Assembly: GCF_048569485.1 (NCBI RefSeq)
Contig: NC_134354.1
Location: forward strand, 452,927,926-452,991,925
Reading direction: 5' to 3'
Length of the DNA: 64,000 nt
DNA from: Anomaloglossus baeobatrachus
Lineage: Eukaryota > Chordata > Amphibia > Anura > Aromobatidae
This document shows, one piece after another, positions 45,201-58,500 of this stretch. Numbering within the stretch: position 1 is the first letter of the stretch; each line of letters starts with the position of its first letter. A program made the translations under genes and the position numbers. The notes below the pieces were generated by a model. It saw nothing but the letters and a program-made list of their open reading frames with translations, searched no databases and was not told where the DNA came from.

Positions 45201-48200
45201 GTTTTAGCCTCTCTGGAATAATTGTTGTAGTTTAACCCCTAATGTTAAAGCTGAGAGTCAGCTCATTACATTTTTGGCTGTGGTATTTCTTTGCAAGCAT
45301 ACAAATTTACTAAAGTATGTTTCACATACATCAATTCATAAATTTTTCCTGAGTAGGATGAAACTTATATAACAGATATCAAACCTTCTAGTTTAAACCT
45401 AACAGCCCCCACACAATATAAATCGAGCACTAATATAGAAGGGCAGTGTGCATATATACATAGCCAAAACTCTTACTTGTGCTTTTAATTCACACCAAAT
45501 TTATACCATCTGCGACTTGGGCGGTTATATTGTGTTGCACTCAATATGGCGCTTTGTGTTCTACCATAATATAGAATAACAATGTGTTTCTTTCACCGAA
45601 GCATAGTTTAAATAACAATTTAACAAAAAAAATAAAAAAAGTTTTTCCAAAAAAAATTTTTCTTTTTTTCACAAATGCTAACTATAGGGTGTGTTTTAGC
45701 CCCTTGGAACAATTGTTGCAGTTTAACCCCTAATGTTAAAGCTGAAGGTCAGCTCATTATATATTTGGCTGTGGTATTTTTCTTTTCAAGCATATAAATT
45801 TATTAAAGCATGTTTCATAGACATCAATTGATAAAAAGGGAGAAAAAAGAAAAAAAAAAAAAAAAAAAAAAAAGGGAAAAAAAAGGAATTTTTTCCTGAG
45901 TAGGATGAAACTTATATAACACAGATATTAAATCTTCTAGTTCAAACTTAACAGCCCCTACACAATATAAATCGAGTACAAATATAGAAGCAGTGTGCAT
46001 GCATACATAGCCAAAACTCCTACTTGCGTTTTTAATTCACACCAAATTTACACCATCTGCGACTTGTGCGGTTATATTGCGTTACATTCAACATGGCGCT
46101 TTGTGTTCTACCATAATATAGAACAACCATGTGTTTTTTTGCATTGAAGCATAGTTTAAATAATGATTTAATCAAAAAAATAAAAAAAGTTTTTGAAATT
46201 TTTTTATTTTTTTTTGTAATTAAAACAAACATTTGACAATAAAAAATGAGGCTTCCTTCAAAGTATATAAATCTATTTGAGTTCATATATAAGCATTGAG
46301 GTACTCCGAAGTGCAGGAAAATCCACATAATATAGATATTAAACTTCCATGTCGGAACTTAAAAGCTTTTACATAGTATGACAACTGAGCACATATATAG
46401 AAGGGCAATATGTGTGCATATACATGGGGATATACATGAGTAAATATGTTTATAAAAAAAAAAAAAAAAAAAAGAAGGAAAGAAAAAAAAAAAAAAAATT
46501 CCGGTGTGCGCCATTTGTTGAGTGCAGATTTATGTATTTAAATGTGATATATTGGCATATATGTATGTGCATTAAACTTGAAGGTGTTATATCTGCACAC
46601 ACTGAATGGCGCACTGTAACTGGTTTGGTTATAAACGTATATATCTTCAAATCCAGAAAACCATTGAAAAATGTGTACTTTATTGTATTGTATTGTATCA
46701 TTGTTTTTTAATTGTATATGTATGTAATGTTTTTCATGGTAAAACCTATTTCGTGCATGTAAGGTGCTGAAGTAATTTAAACATCTGTTACATTGATTAG
46801 CATTTGCATATAAGCTTTGCAGCACCATCTATCCAGTATCATGATTAAGGGTGAGTGCTTTCACCTGAAACGCGTTGTGCTGGTCATGTCATTCTTTGTG
46901 TCTGCATGATAAAATAAAGACGTGATTTTTTTGCCTGAAGAGCTGGACATCCTCATCTTTTGCATTATTTTGGGCTGTGGCAGTGCCTGTCCGTGCTCCG
47001 GGACGAAATCAAGACTGAGCTTTTTCCACGGTGAGCTGATTCATACTATTGATCTTATAAGAGGTTTAAAAGGGGTTTTCCAATTCTGGTGGAATTTTTG
47101 GCAAGCACGGCGTCTCTGAGAGAAGCAGATGATAATCTAGCTGGTATGTAAGTCACATACTTATGGTCATGTGACGAACACCCTGAAAACAGCAGCAGAG
47201 CCAAATCCTAACAGTATGAATATTACACACTGTTAGGATTTGGCAAGCTTCATTTTTTGAGGAAAATTCCAGCAGTGGTGGACAACTCCTTTAACCTTGT
47301 GGTGAATTTAAGACAGGGGGTCCTAATGGTTACCAAACATCAGACATTCTTTAGACAGACTTGTAATTGTGCATTGATTTTTCTTTGTGGGTTTTGTTAT
47401 TTACCAAAACTTGACTGTGGCCTCCTTCTTAGAAATGGGCAAACCATTGGTACACAGTGACCATGATGAAGGGGGTTGATTGGCACCCAAATAAATGCCT
47501 GGACTGGATCACAATGCTTACATCCTGTTGTCAGTGATTTAGTGGGTAATAGCAGCAATTTGCTCTAGGACAAAGCACTGCTGTTAGAGGTAGATGACGG
47601 CTATTTAACGGCTAGCATTTGCCCTTCATGGAGTTGGCTCAACTCCTGAGCCTGTTCCACACATCCTCATCCTCTACAGGATGTATATGTATCATGGAGC
47701 CTTAAGGGGTTAATGTCATTTTTATACAGGCTCTGCACACTCTTATGAGATCTGATTAGGTATTTTAGGGAGGTTCTTTCTCCTTCCGGAATTTTGTTTC
47801 ACTCTCAATTCATGGATAACATTTTAATTCAGTGAAGACTATTTTTCACATTAATAGGAAATGACAATTGGTACTTTTAAAGGGAACCTGTCACTGGATG
47901 TTTATAATACCTACTTAACGGTCGGTGTGCAGAGCAGACTGGTCAGATGGGCGTCTCCGTTCTCTGGGACCCGCGCCTCTTCTTTCGGCCATCTTTGTCC
48001 TCCTTCTGAAGCTAAGGTGGATGACGCATTCTACGTCATCTATACTAGCCAACAGTGAGGTTCCGCGCAGGCCCTCTACAATACTTTGATCTGCCCTACT
48101 CAGGGCAGATTAAAGTGCGCCTGCCCAGGACCTAAATGTTGGCTAATGTAGATGACGTAGAACGTGTCATCCACACTAGAATCAGAAGGAAGACAAAGAT

Positions 48201-51200
48201 GTCTGAAAGAGGAGGCGCGGGACCTGGAGAACGGATCCATCCGATCAGTCTGCTCTGCACCGATCATTAGGTAAGTATTATGAACATCCAGTCACAGGTT
48301 CCCTAATATAGCCTAATAAGTGACACATAACTGAAATCTGTGTTTCAGCCCCTCTCTCCTGCTGTCTTAAGATTACATAGCAAAAACCTGCTGACAGATT
48401 ACCTTTAAATTGCTGTACTTACTTAGTATGAAAATAAGGACGTTTGCTGCCATTATCCCTCAATGACAGTTTTTAGCTTTTATAGTGTACAGCCGTTTTC
48501 CATAGAGCTTGGCCATCAGACATTGGCTAAGACTGCAGAGTAGTTACATTCAAGGAGAGTGGGTTAACTCTTAACATCTTAGTCAGCTCTCTGCAGCCAA
48601 TTGATTTTTATATTGTAGCTAGCTGCTCCCTCCTCCCCTCTCATTTTCTGAAGAGATGCAGTTATAAATCACCAGTCTGCAGCTTTTACAGCAGTTCTTG
48701 GCTTTCTGCTCTCCTGTCCTGAGTCATGCTTCTTGAAATGCCCTGTCATCTCTATGTGTAAGTATAGTGATAGTGTAGAACTCTAAAACAAACCACTAAT
48801 AACTGAATGTTTTATAGCAGATCTTGTGCTGAGCTTTATAGTTCTACTTATAGTTCAGTTACATTACTCGCCAAAACTATTACTCTAATATGAGTGCCCA
48901 TTCTTCTGGAAAATAGGCAGCAAGGAGCAAGGAGACTGCACAGCTCTGAGCTGCTAAAGAGACAACTTGAGAATACCCATTTAAGTTCAGTTCACATAAA
49001 ATTGATACCTTTAATGCCTTGCTTGGCTGCAAACATAACAGCAGCAGCAACTGGTAGCCCAAGCATGTAATAACCAATTGCAAAGATAATGGCACCAATC
49101 TTCTGTCTTCCTATCCCTCTCAACACTCCACTAGAAACACACTGCAAAAAAAAGACTTTTTTAATGTATTGACCAATTTCAGCGACATTATATCATCTTT
49201 AAAACATGTTTATAAATGAGATTCATGACCGCTCACCTTCCAGAAATATTGCAGCCAATATTATTTAAAAATCGGTTGACCACAGGTCCATTCCTTACGA
49301 ATACCAAACTATTCCGACAACACAATAATACACGTCATGTATAATGAAGCTACACTAACTACAAAAATCTCTGTTACTCTTTTGTTAAGTGGAATAGGTG
49401 GATTTCAATGTTATGACTATGTTCTATTGGTCAAACATTCTGAAAATAGTAGAATAGATGGAAAATGAGTGTCACTAACCAATGTCGGATTATTTTGTGC
49501 TTTGTTATTCTAAGGTCATATGAAAATACAGACTGGGCTACAGGTGCTTCACAACTAATTATGCTTCATCTGGCCCTGAAATCACACCTCTATTCCTTCC
49601 TTTAAAATAAAAATATATAAAAATTTGAATAATAAAGCACAAAATTATTCTCTGAATTTTTGAAGATTATATTGCCGTACCGTTGAGTACCACCACACCT
49701 GACATTCTCTTTAACCAGCATTGCATACTCTAGTAGTATATACTTGCCACAGTGCTGCTCTGCTGATACTTTGAAATAGATATCTATTGAGCAAATATGT
49801 AATTATATATACAATGCCTTGCAAAAGTATTCGGCCCCCTTGAATTTTTCAATCTTTTCCCACATTTCAGGTCTCAAACATAAAGATAAAAATTTTAATG
49901 TTATGGTGAAGAATCAACAACAAGTGGGACACAATTATGAAGGTGAACGATATTTATTGCTTATTTTAAATTTTTGTAAAAAATAAAAAAACTGAAAAGT
50001 GGGGCGTGCAGTATTATTTGGCCCCTTTAAGTTAATACTTTGTAGTGACACCTTTTGCTGTGATTACAACTGCAAGTCACTTGGGGTATGTGTATATCAG
50101 AAAGCCAGCTAAACTCAAAATGGCATGTATTATAAGATGTGCACTGCACTAAAAATTCCAAACTGTACTATTATACGTTTGAGTCTTTTGGCAAAAAAAA
50201 TGCAATTTCTTGAGCTACCCCGCCACATCATGGCAAATCTCTTTTGCCATGACGCAGTCCTACTTTAAAATATTTTGTATTTAAAATGAGCCATACGGCC
50301 TCACAAATGAAAAAGTAGAACTGTTTATAGCAGCACTTACCAGGTGCTTTTCAATCCCGTACCCATGACTGAATCATCGCTGTGGGCGGAACAGGCTCAA
50401 GCAAATGCTGCAATGAAATAAATAGCCTGTGGACAGGGCTTGATGGCTCAATGTGAACAGCCACCAATTGTCAAAATCAGAACAGGTGGAAAAACAAACC
50501 AAATTGAGGTGAACGGCAAGGTGGGGGTCAGCCACCTACCAATTCAACAAATAAAAACAAGAAAGCCAGGTAAACTCAAATCGGCATGTATTATAAGATA
50601 TGCACTGCACTAAAAATTCCAAACTGTACTATTATAAATTTGAGATTTTTGGCAAATAATTGCAAAGTCATGCGTACGGGATTGAAAAGCACCAGGTAAG
50701 TGCTGCTATAAACAGTTCTACTTTTTCATATGTGAGGCTGTATTGCTAATATTAAATAGAAAATATTTTCGAGTAGGACTGCCCCAAAAAGATTTGCCAT
50801 GACATGGCAGGGTAGCTCAAGAAATTGCAATTTTTTGCCAAAAATCGCAAATTTATAATAGTACAGTTTGGAATTTTTAGTGCAGTGCATAACTTATAAT
50901 ACATGCCATTTTGAGTTTAGCTGGCTTTCTTCTTTTTTTTCCTTTGCAAATAGGTGGAGCTGAGTGAGGTTGGATGGAGAGCATTTGTGAATAGCAGTTT
51001 TCAGCTCTTTCCACAGATTCTTGATTGGATTCAGGCCTTGACTTTGACTTGGCCATTCTAACACCTGGATACGTTTATTTGTGAACCATTCCATTGTAGA
51101 TTTTGCTTTATGTTTTGGATCATTGTCTTGTTGAAAGACAAATCTCCGTCCCAGTCTCAGGTCTTTTGCAGACTCCAACAGGTTTTCTTCAAGCATGGTC

Positions 51201-52480
51201 CTGTATTTGGCTCCATCCATCTTTCCATCAATTTTAACCATCTTCCCTGTCACTGCTGAAGCAATGCAGGCCCAAACAATGATGCTGCCACTACCATGTT
51301 TGACAGTGGGGATGGTGTGTTCAGGGTGATGAGCTGTGTTGCCTTTACGCCAAATATATCGTTTGGCATTGTGGCCCAAAAGTTCCATTTTGGCTTCATC
51401 TGACTAGAGCACCTTCTTCCACATGTTTAGAACAATCAAAGTAAAGAAGAGTAGAAGGCACTCACCAGTTTTTAGTAGAAAAGTCTCATTTAATCTTCAG
51501 GCAAAAAGGCATAACAGGGAGGGGGGGAGAGAGACACGGACCACACACAGATGACAGATCCATACTAAGGAGTTTTGTGTCTGTTCACCATGACAGGTGG
51601 AGAAGTACATTGATTACTAGCTGGGAGCTGTGCTCAGTTTTTCCTCCTGACTTTAGTGATTTCTTCCACATGTTTTGTGTGTCTCCCAGGTGGCTTGTGG
51701 CAAACTTTAAACAGCACATTTTATGGATATCTTTGAGAAATGGCTTTCTCTTTGCCACTCTTCCATAAAGGCCAGATTTGTGCAGTGTACGACTGATTGT
51801 TGTCCTATGGACAGTCTCTCCCACCTCAGCTGTAGATCTCTGCAGTTCATGCAGAGTGATCATGGGTCTCTTGGCTGCATCTCTGATCAGTCTTCTCTTG
51901 TTTGAGATGAAATTTTTGAGGGACGGCCGGGTCTTGGTAGATTTGCAGTGGTATGATACTCCTTCCATTTCAATATGATCACTTGCACAGTGCTTCTTGA
52001 AATGTTTAAAATTTTGGAAATCTTTTTGCAACCAAATCCGGCTTTAAACTTCTCCACAACAGTATCATGTACCTGCCTGTTGTGTTCCTTGGTCTTCATG
52101 ATGCTATCTGTGCTTTAAACAGGACACTGAGACTATCACAGAGCAGGTGCATTTATACGGAGACTAGATTACACACAGGTGGCTTATATTTATCATCATC
52201 AGTCATTTAGGACAACATTGGATCATTCAGAGATCCTCAATGAACTTCTGGAGTGAGTTTGCAGCACTGAAAGTAAAGGGGCCGACTAATATTGCATGCC
52301 CCAATTTTCAGTTTTTTACAAAAATTTAAAATAAGCAATAATTATCGTTCACCTTCACAATTGTGTCCCACTTGTTGTTGATTCTTCACCATAAAATTTA
52401 AAATTTTTATCTTTATGTTTGAAACCTGAAATGTGGGAAAATTGTTGAAAAATTCAAGGGGGCCGAATACTTTCACAAGG

Positions 52481-52536
<56 letters not shown>

Positions 52537-55500
52537 TATGTATATGTATATAATTTGTATGGCTACAATAGTACTTTAAAATTCTTCAGATATATCATGG
52601 TAAAATGGATCACACAAGACCTAGTGCCAATGTTAACAATAGATTCAAAGAGAAAAAGGGTACACCAAAAGCAAATAAAATATATATCCAGGATGAAAAC
52701 CAGGACTCAAAAGTATAAGTGTGATAAATAATTATTAAAGCAACAACAAGAAAAAATATGAGATAGTCCAATGTCCAAACAAAAGGAATTTAGAGGAAAT
52801 AATTAGTGATAACCGAGCACTACCATGCTCAGTACTCGTAATAAGAAATTGGATGTTGGGATGGAGGCGACTTGAGTACCCAGGTATACTGGAAGTCAAT
52901 GGGGAACTCACGCATTTTTCCAGAAGATTTCCCAGAAAACTGCTCAAGTTCCCCATTGCCTTCCATTATACTTGGGTACTCAAGTGGTGCCCATCCGAGC
53001 ATTAGCTGCTCGTTACAAGTACTGAGCACCCGAATGTGGTAGTGCTCGCTCATCCCTAGAAATAATATATGACACTAAATTATGTATAAAAGCAAACAGG
53101 CGTTAAATAAGGCAAAATAACAGCAGCATTAAGAAAATAGTGAGAATTAAGTTATTTGGAAAAATATATCCAGCTCCAGAAAATATTTTAGGAGACCAAT
53201 AGGGAGAATTAAGATGACCATGCGTATCTCTGTTGAAACCAGCTTCCTACTTTGTCATCTGATTAATCGTTATCATATGCCCAATCGGGGGCATCCACAC
53301 CATGTCACATATTGCAGACCGTATTTCCTGAGTCAGTAAGGTCCTAATATATTCCGTCACAACCAATGGTCACTTAAGATGATTTTTGTATGAGAAAAGG
53401 ATGAATGCTTATTGCTAACAAAATAATAATACATGGGAAAAAAATTGCATTTGTCACAATTTGCTGTACAATAATTCATTTTTTTTTTCCAAAATAAACA
53501 GGTTAAAATTAGGGAAATAATGTATCTTTTACTTACTGCCACACATTCAAACACATGGAATATGAGATATACAGGTATAACATCAGATACAAGAGCAGCT
53601 ATTTCACTAGAAAAAATAAAGAAAAGATTCCTCTGTTAGTGTTCCTATTTTGATTTGCAGTGGTCCTATATGACATATTCACTGCTCGCCGGGCTGTTTC
53701 CAAATTACACAGACGCTACGATTCTTACAATCTGCACAGGGTCCAGTTACCACACAACCAAAAACACCACTTACCGCTTCTCGCTTTCTCTCCTACATGT
53801 CTCCTGCTTGTTAATCAATTCTTTCGTTCCAAGGCCATATTTCTCTTAAATTTTATATAAAACGGCATTGCAAGAAAACTTTACTTACCCATCACTAGTG
53901 AAAACATATGAAAATACATTCTTCAGGGAAGCAAGAAGAATTATGTCTATAATGATGAAAAGAGCTGTGAAGAACAAAGATATTGACGTCATGTATAAGC
54001 CAGCACAGCATGGTGATACAGATTATCTTACCAGCTAAAATTTGCTGTCTGAGAATCATTTCTAGAAAACTCTTTATTGCTCTTGTGTAAAGCCTGCTTT
54101 ACACGTTACGATTTTGCATACGATATCGCATGCGATCGTAACCGCCCCCATCGTATGTGCGGCACGTTCAATTTTTTGAATGTGCCACACAAACGATTAA
54201 CCCTCATCACACGTACTTACCCGTCCATATGACCTCGATGTGGGCGGTGAACGTCCACTTCCTGGAGTGGGACGGACGTTCGGCGTCACATCGACGTCAC
54301 GCGGCAGCCGGCCAATAGAAGTGGAGGGGCGGAGATGAGCGGGACGTAAACATCCCGCCCACCTCCTTCCTTCCGCATTGTGGGCCGGGAGCCGCTGGAC
54401 GCAGGTAAGATCTGTTCATCGTTCCTGGGGTGTCACACACTGCGATGTGTGCTACCCCGGGTACGATGAACAACCTGACGTTCAATTTTTAGGAATTGAA
54501 CAACGTGCATGCGATGAACGTTTTAATGTTCAATCACAATCGCACGTACCTATCACACACTGCAATGTACCTTACGATGCCGGATGTGCGTCACTTACGA
54601 CGTGATCCTGCCGACACATCGTAAGATATATTGTAGCGTGTAAAGCGGGCTTAAGAATGCTTCTTTCTGCTTACAAATGAATTGATCCCCAAATGTAGGC
54701 CCAGAGGATGCATGCGGTTCTTATATGACTGCGGTCCCAGTAGAAGGCAAATGTATATGGCATTAACAGTCCTGTGAGCTTAGTGCTCTATCCAAGTATG
54801 ACAGGAGACACAATGCAAAATGGGCAATGTTCTATATTTCCAGTTGTTGAAACATATTTACATTCATGTTTATGTATTTATCTGTGGGCTTTTTATTTGC
54901 TTTCTTTCTGTATTATCTCCATATATATTTTTCCATAATGAAGAATAGATGTGAAACTTACTTTTCATACTCTGCTGTGTTTACACCTGAAAAGACTAAA
55001 TAATATTATATAAGTAAATCACTGGCCACATGTTTAAAGAAGTTGTCCACTACCAACCTCTCATTAACGGGCTCAGGGAGGTGAAAAATAAACACCAAAA
55101 AACTACTCAAAGCCCAGACCGGCACAACTCCTCTGCCCTCAGTGCTGCATCTCCACTGGTCCACCCATGGCATCAATTATAGGTGGGGATTTCATGCAAG
55201 AGCGCCAGTGTTAATATTTCATACGAGTGGAGTAAACACTTACAGGCTGCATTGTGTTCCCATTACAACCCACTGGATGTTGACAACAGAGACCAGTTGG
55301 GATGCAGTACTGTATATGGAAGACTGGTGCCAGTCCTGGAAGTGAGTATGTTTTGTTTTATATTTTACCTTCCTGGGCCAATTAGTAAGAGGCAGGAGTA
55401 GACAATTTCTTTAAATCACCACTCCAGTGCTTTTTTATAATTTTACCGCTGGAGTGGTGTTTTAAGTCCCTCGACCCCTGTCTCATATGTACCTTCCTTT

Positions 55501-58500
55501 GTCTGAGATGTGGATGGACAACTATTGTATGAATACAAATAGATTAAAGTATGGTTTAATATGTGGTCATTAATATGGAACTTTGATCAGATAGGCAACT
55601 TCTCCCACTAGTTCATATTTGTTTATTTCTTCTTTATAAGCAGCATGATTACACCACCACTATGAACCATGTGGAATACATCTTGAGAATCATTCTCTTA
55701 GAACCATGGAAAAAAAATTGGATCCATACTTGGGGATTTGTCAGAAATAGCCTGATAATCAATGTTATGGGCTGTTCACATCATGACCTCAGTATATGTT
55801 GAGTGAGAACATTTGAAGACCCCATTCAAAAGTCCTGATAAGAGGTTTAAGCTGGGAATCCATTTTTCTTCTTTCAGAAGTGTGGCATTATGCGCTTTTG
55901 TTGCTACTAAAAATAAGTATACTAAGAGTAAGATGACTAACCATATTAGATTTTAAGGCTCCACCAAGCAGTAGCTTTGAGTACCTTTGTTTTGGTGTTC
56001 AAACATACTTGCTTGGTGGTTGTCGAGACCATAATATGAACAACTGGTAAGTGAACCTTAGGCTTTTCCAGTACGTTTCTTCCCATGTAGTGACCCAATC
56101 TATCACTTAGACTGAGGCCACACAGGGATTAGTGCTAGTCCTCGCATGTCACTCGACTCATGCTCGCAGCACAGCAGGAGCCAAGTGTCATGCGAGTGTC
56201 ATGCAACTGTGGTCTCATCCTGCGATCAGACCAGAGCTGCAGAGGGGAAGAAGAGAGGGAGGGATTTATCTCACTATCTCCTCCATTGACTTCTGATGTG
56301 AGAATCGCACTGCACTCCGCTGTAATGCGAGTGCAGTACGATGTTTCTCTCGCTGCCATAGACTTGATTGGGTGCGAGTTAAACAGGATCGCATTCCACC
56401 CGCAGCATGCTGTGATTGGTTTCTCGGTCTGATTAGGGCTGAGAAAAAAAAAATCGCTCATAGGAGCTGCCCCATAGAGTAATATTGGTCCGAGTGAAAT
56501 GCGATTTTTTTTTATCGCATTCAACTCGCTTTGTATTACTTGCCATGTGCTTACCCTTACACTGGTGGTATAACAAATAGTCTGGTAACATGACATTGAA
56601 TGTTATGAGAGTTTATTTTATTGGTAAATTACCTGTGAGAAGAAAAGCGAGCTTCATGGACTTCTTTGCCTGTTCACTATTTCCAGCACCAAGAGCATTT
56701 CCTACTCGAACACTGGTAGCCATACCAATCCCAAATGGAATCTATACAAATGTTATAACATTGTGGACTACTTTTATAAATGTCATGTACAAAGAGAAAC
56801 ATAGTTCTAAAACAGATTCTAAATCTTTTACTAAGGCTGAAAATATATTACAAGAGTATATAAAGAACTTCACCGACAAAGGGTTGTCATAAGGGCTTAA
56901 AAATATATTGTCTGCTTGAAGAGAATTTCTCAGTAACAGAGAAATGAACTGACCATGTACAGATTTCCCGGATGTGTCTTTGAAAAAGCTATCTATGTGT
57001 GCATATAAATAGTTTGGGGTGTGAAGTCTTAGTGAGTTGTTCTTGTATGTATGAGCAATGGGCAAAAATAATCCCTAAATGCTGCTGAAAAAGGAAGGTG
57101 AATACTTCAACTACATATAAGACCTACATTGCACCCCAAATACATGCACAAATAGACACCTCATCTATTTTTTTATATTTCCATCCCTCATAAGGCTACT
57201 TTCAGAAAAAATAATGCACTCGGCTCCCTTCCACCCCCAAAAATCAATGTTATAATAGATTAGCTGAATTTACCCTTCAGTAATATAGACAATGGCTCAC
57301 ATATACTATTGTTGGTCTGGTGAAAGTTGCACATATTTTGGTGGAATTCAATTCCGACAAAGGTATTATTGATTTACACCAATGAGATGTTGTATGACTC
57401 ACTAGACAATTTTCAAAAGGCGAGTTAAAGGCGACAGCGTTATTTCAAAAGTCAAACAGTTTTCAATCATAAGTAATACTAAGTTTGAGAAAGTGTCTAA
57501 CTTTTAGCAAGATGCACCAATTATATCACGTAGTGTGTGCCACTGTGATACATTTGTCGCATCTCAGGCTGCCAGGGATAAGATCATGTCGTAAAACAGA
57601 CTGATTGGAAAATGAGGACCATTCTATCTAATTTTCAGAATGTCTAGAACATATATAATGTCCCTTCTGAATTGTAAGCTACTGCAGAAAATGTTGGAGC
57701 TATAGAAATAAAATTATTATTACTATAGGTAATTCCTTTACCTAAAATTGTCTTATAACCAAAGGGATATTATAAGCTAAGAGAGCCGTCTTCTCTGTCA
57801 CCTCCAATGCATAGTCAGAAGAGAGGGTTGGCTTAGCTATTGAAATGAGAAGTCAGTCGGACCGCTTCACACACAGCTCTGGTCAGGAGTTACTGATACA
57901 AGTTGTGCTGTCCTGTTTAAAAAGCCATATCAAGAAGAATCATTTAAAAACTGTGTCCACCTTTAATGTCACCCACAATCTGCACAATTCAATTGAAAAA
58001 TAAACTGACATCTTTTCTGGTGGAAAAAGAAAAAAAAAATAACTAAAATAATGTGGTTGTATAACACACCGTTTAACTAATACTTTGTTAGGCCTCTTTC
58101 ACACGTCTGTGCCTCCGGTACGTGTATGGTCAGTTTTCTCACGTACCGGAGACACGGGCACACATAGACCCATTAAAATCAATGGGTCTGCATTCACGTG
58201 CGTATTCTGCCATGGATCATGTGTACGTGTGGAGCATACGTGTGCCCGTGTGCTCCACAGGTAGATATGTTCACGTTTTCTCCGGAATCACGGGTGTCAT
58301 ACGGAACGTAAATGGGTCACACGTAACACAAACGGACCACACGGATGTGTTCCGTGTGACACGCGCCGGAGAAAACACATGTATCTGCGAGAAAAAAAAA
58401 ACAACCTTTACTCACCTTCTCCAGCCCTGCAGTCTCTGCCGCTGCTGTCACTTGCTTCCGAGCGCCGCTCATTATGTTAATTGAATATTCACTTCACTGC

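Larger units (their letters stand above)
42383..47051 (+). mobile_element. Full-length Penelope-like element with inverted terminal repeats
   Basis: 4.67 kb, flanked by the exact 12-bp duplication ATCTTATAAGAG. Inverted repeats of ~296 bp lie at 42382-42677 and 46667-46963. Each arm carries a hammerhead-like motif with GAAACGCGTT. Between them is one uninterrupted 726-codon ORF (RT plus GIY-YIG), followed by ~1.8 kb of AT-rich non-coding sequence with a ~500-bp tandem duplication. A further ~88 bp lies outside the right arm. It is in the transporter intron, antisense to the gene. The intact frame, exact duplication and well-matched arms imply recent insertion. Confidence 0.92.
49811..52485 (-). 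mobile_element. Tc1-like transposon with two internal insertions
   Basis: Long inverted repeats of ~150-200 bp: left from CAATGCCTTGCAAAAGTATTC, right ending GAATACTTTCACAAGGCATT, in a TA-rich target. The minus strand encodes a Tc1 transposase in pieces: MKTKEHNRQVHDTVVEKFKA and SRPGRP-type hook (LPRPGRPS), then RRLIRDAAKRP and, after an insertion, SDEAKMELLG, VKHGSGSIIVW, FQQDNDPKHKA and GLNPIKNLWKELK. The DDE triad has its first two Asp (SDE, QDND), but the usual Glu of NPIE is Lys. Frames are broken. An inverted-repeat insertion (~50,098-50,930) and a 247-bp insertion (51,429-51,675) interrupt it. Inactive. Confidence 0.92.

Noticed and set aside
54963-54989. Possible mini-exon between two transporter exons (GVNTAEYE)
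   Set aside because: The neighbouring exons join in phase without it and the family alignment has no room for extra residues there.
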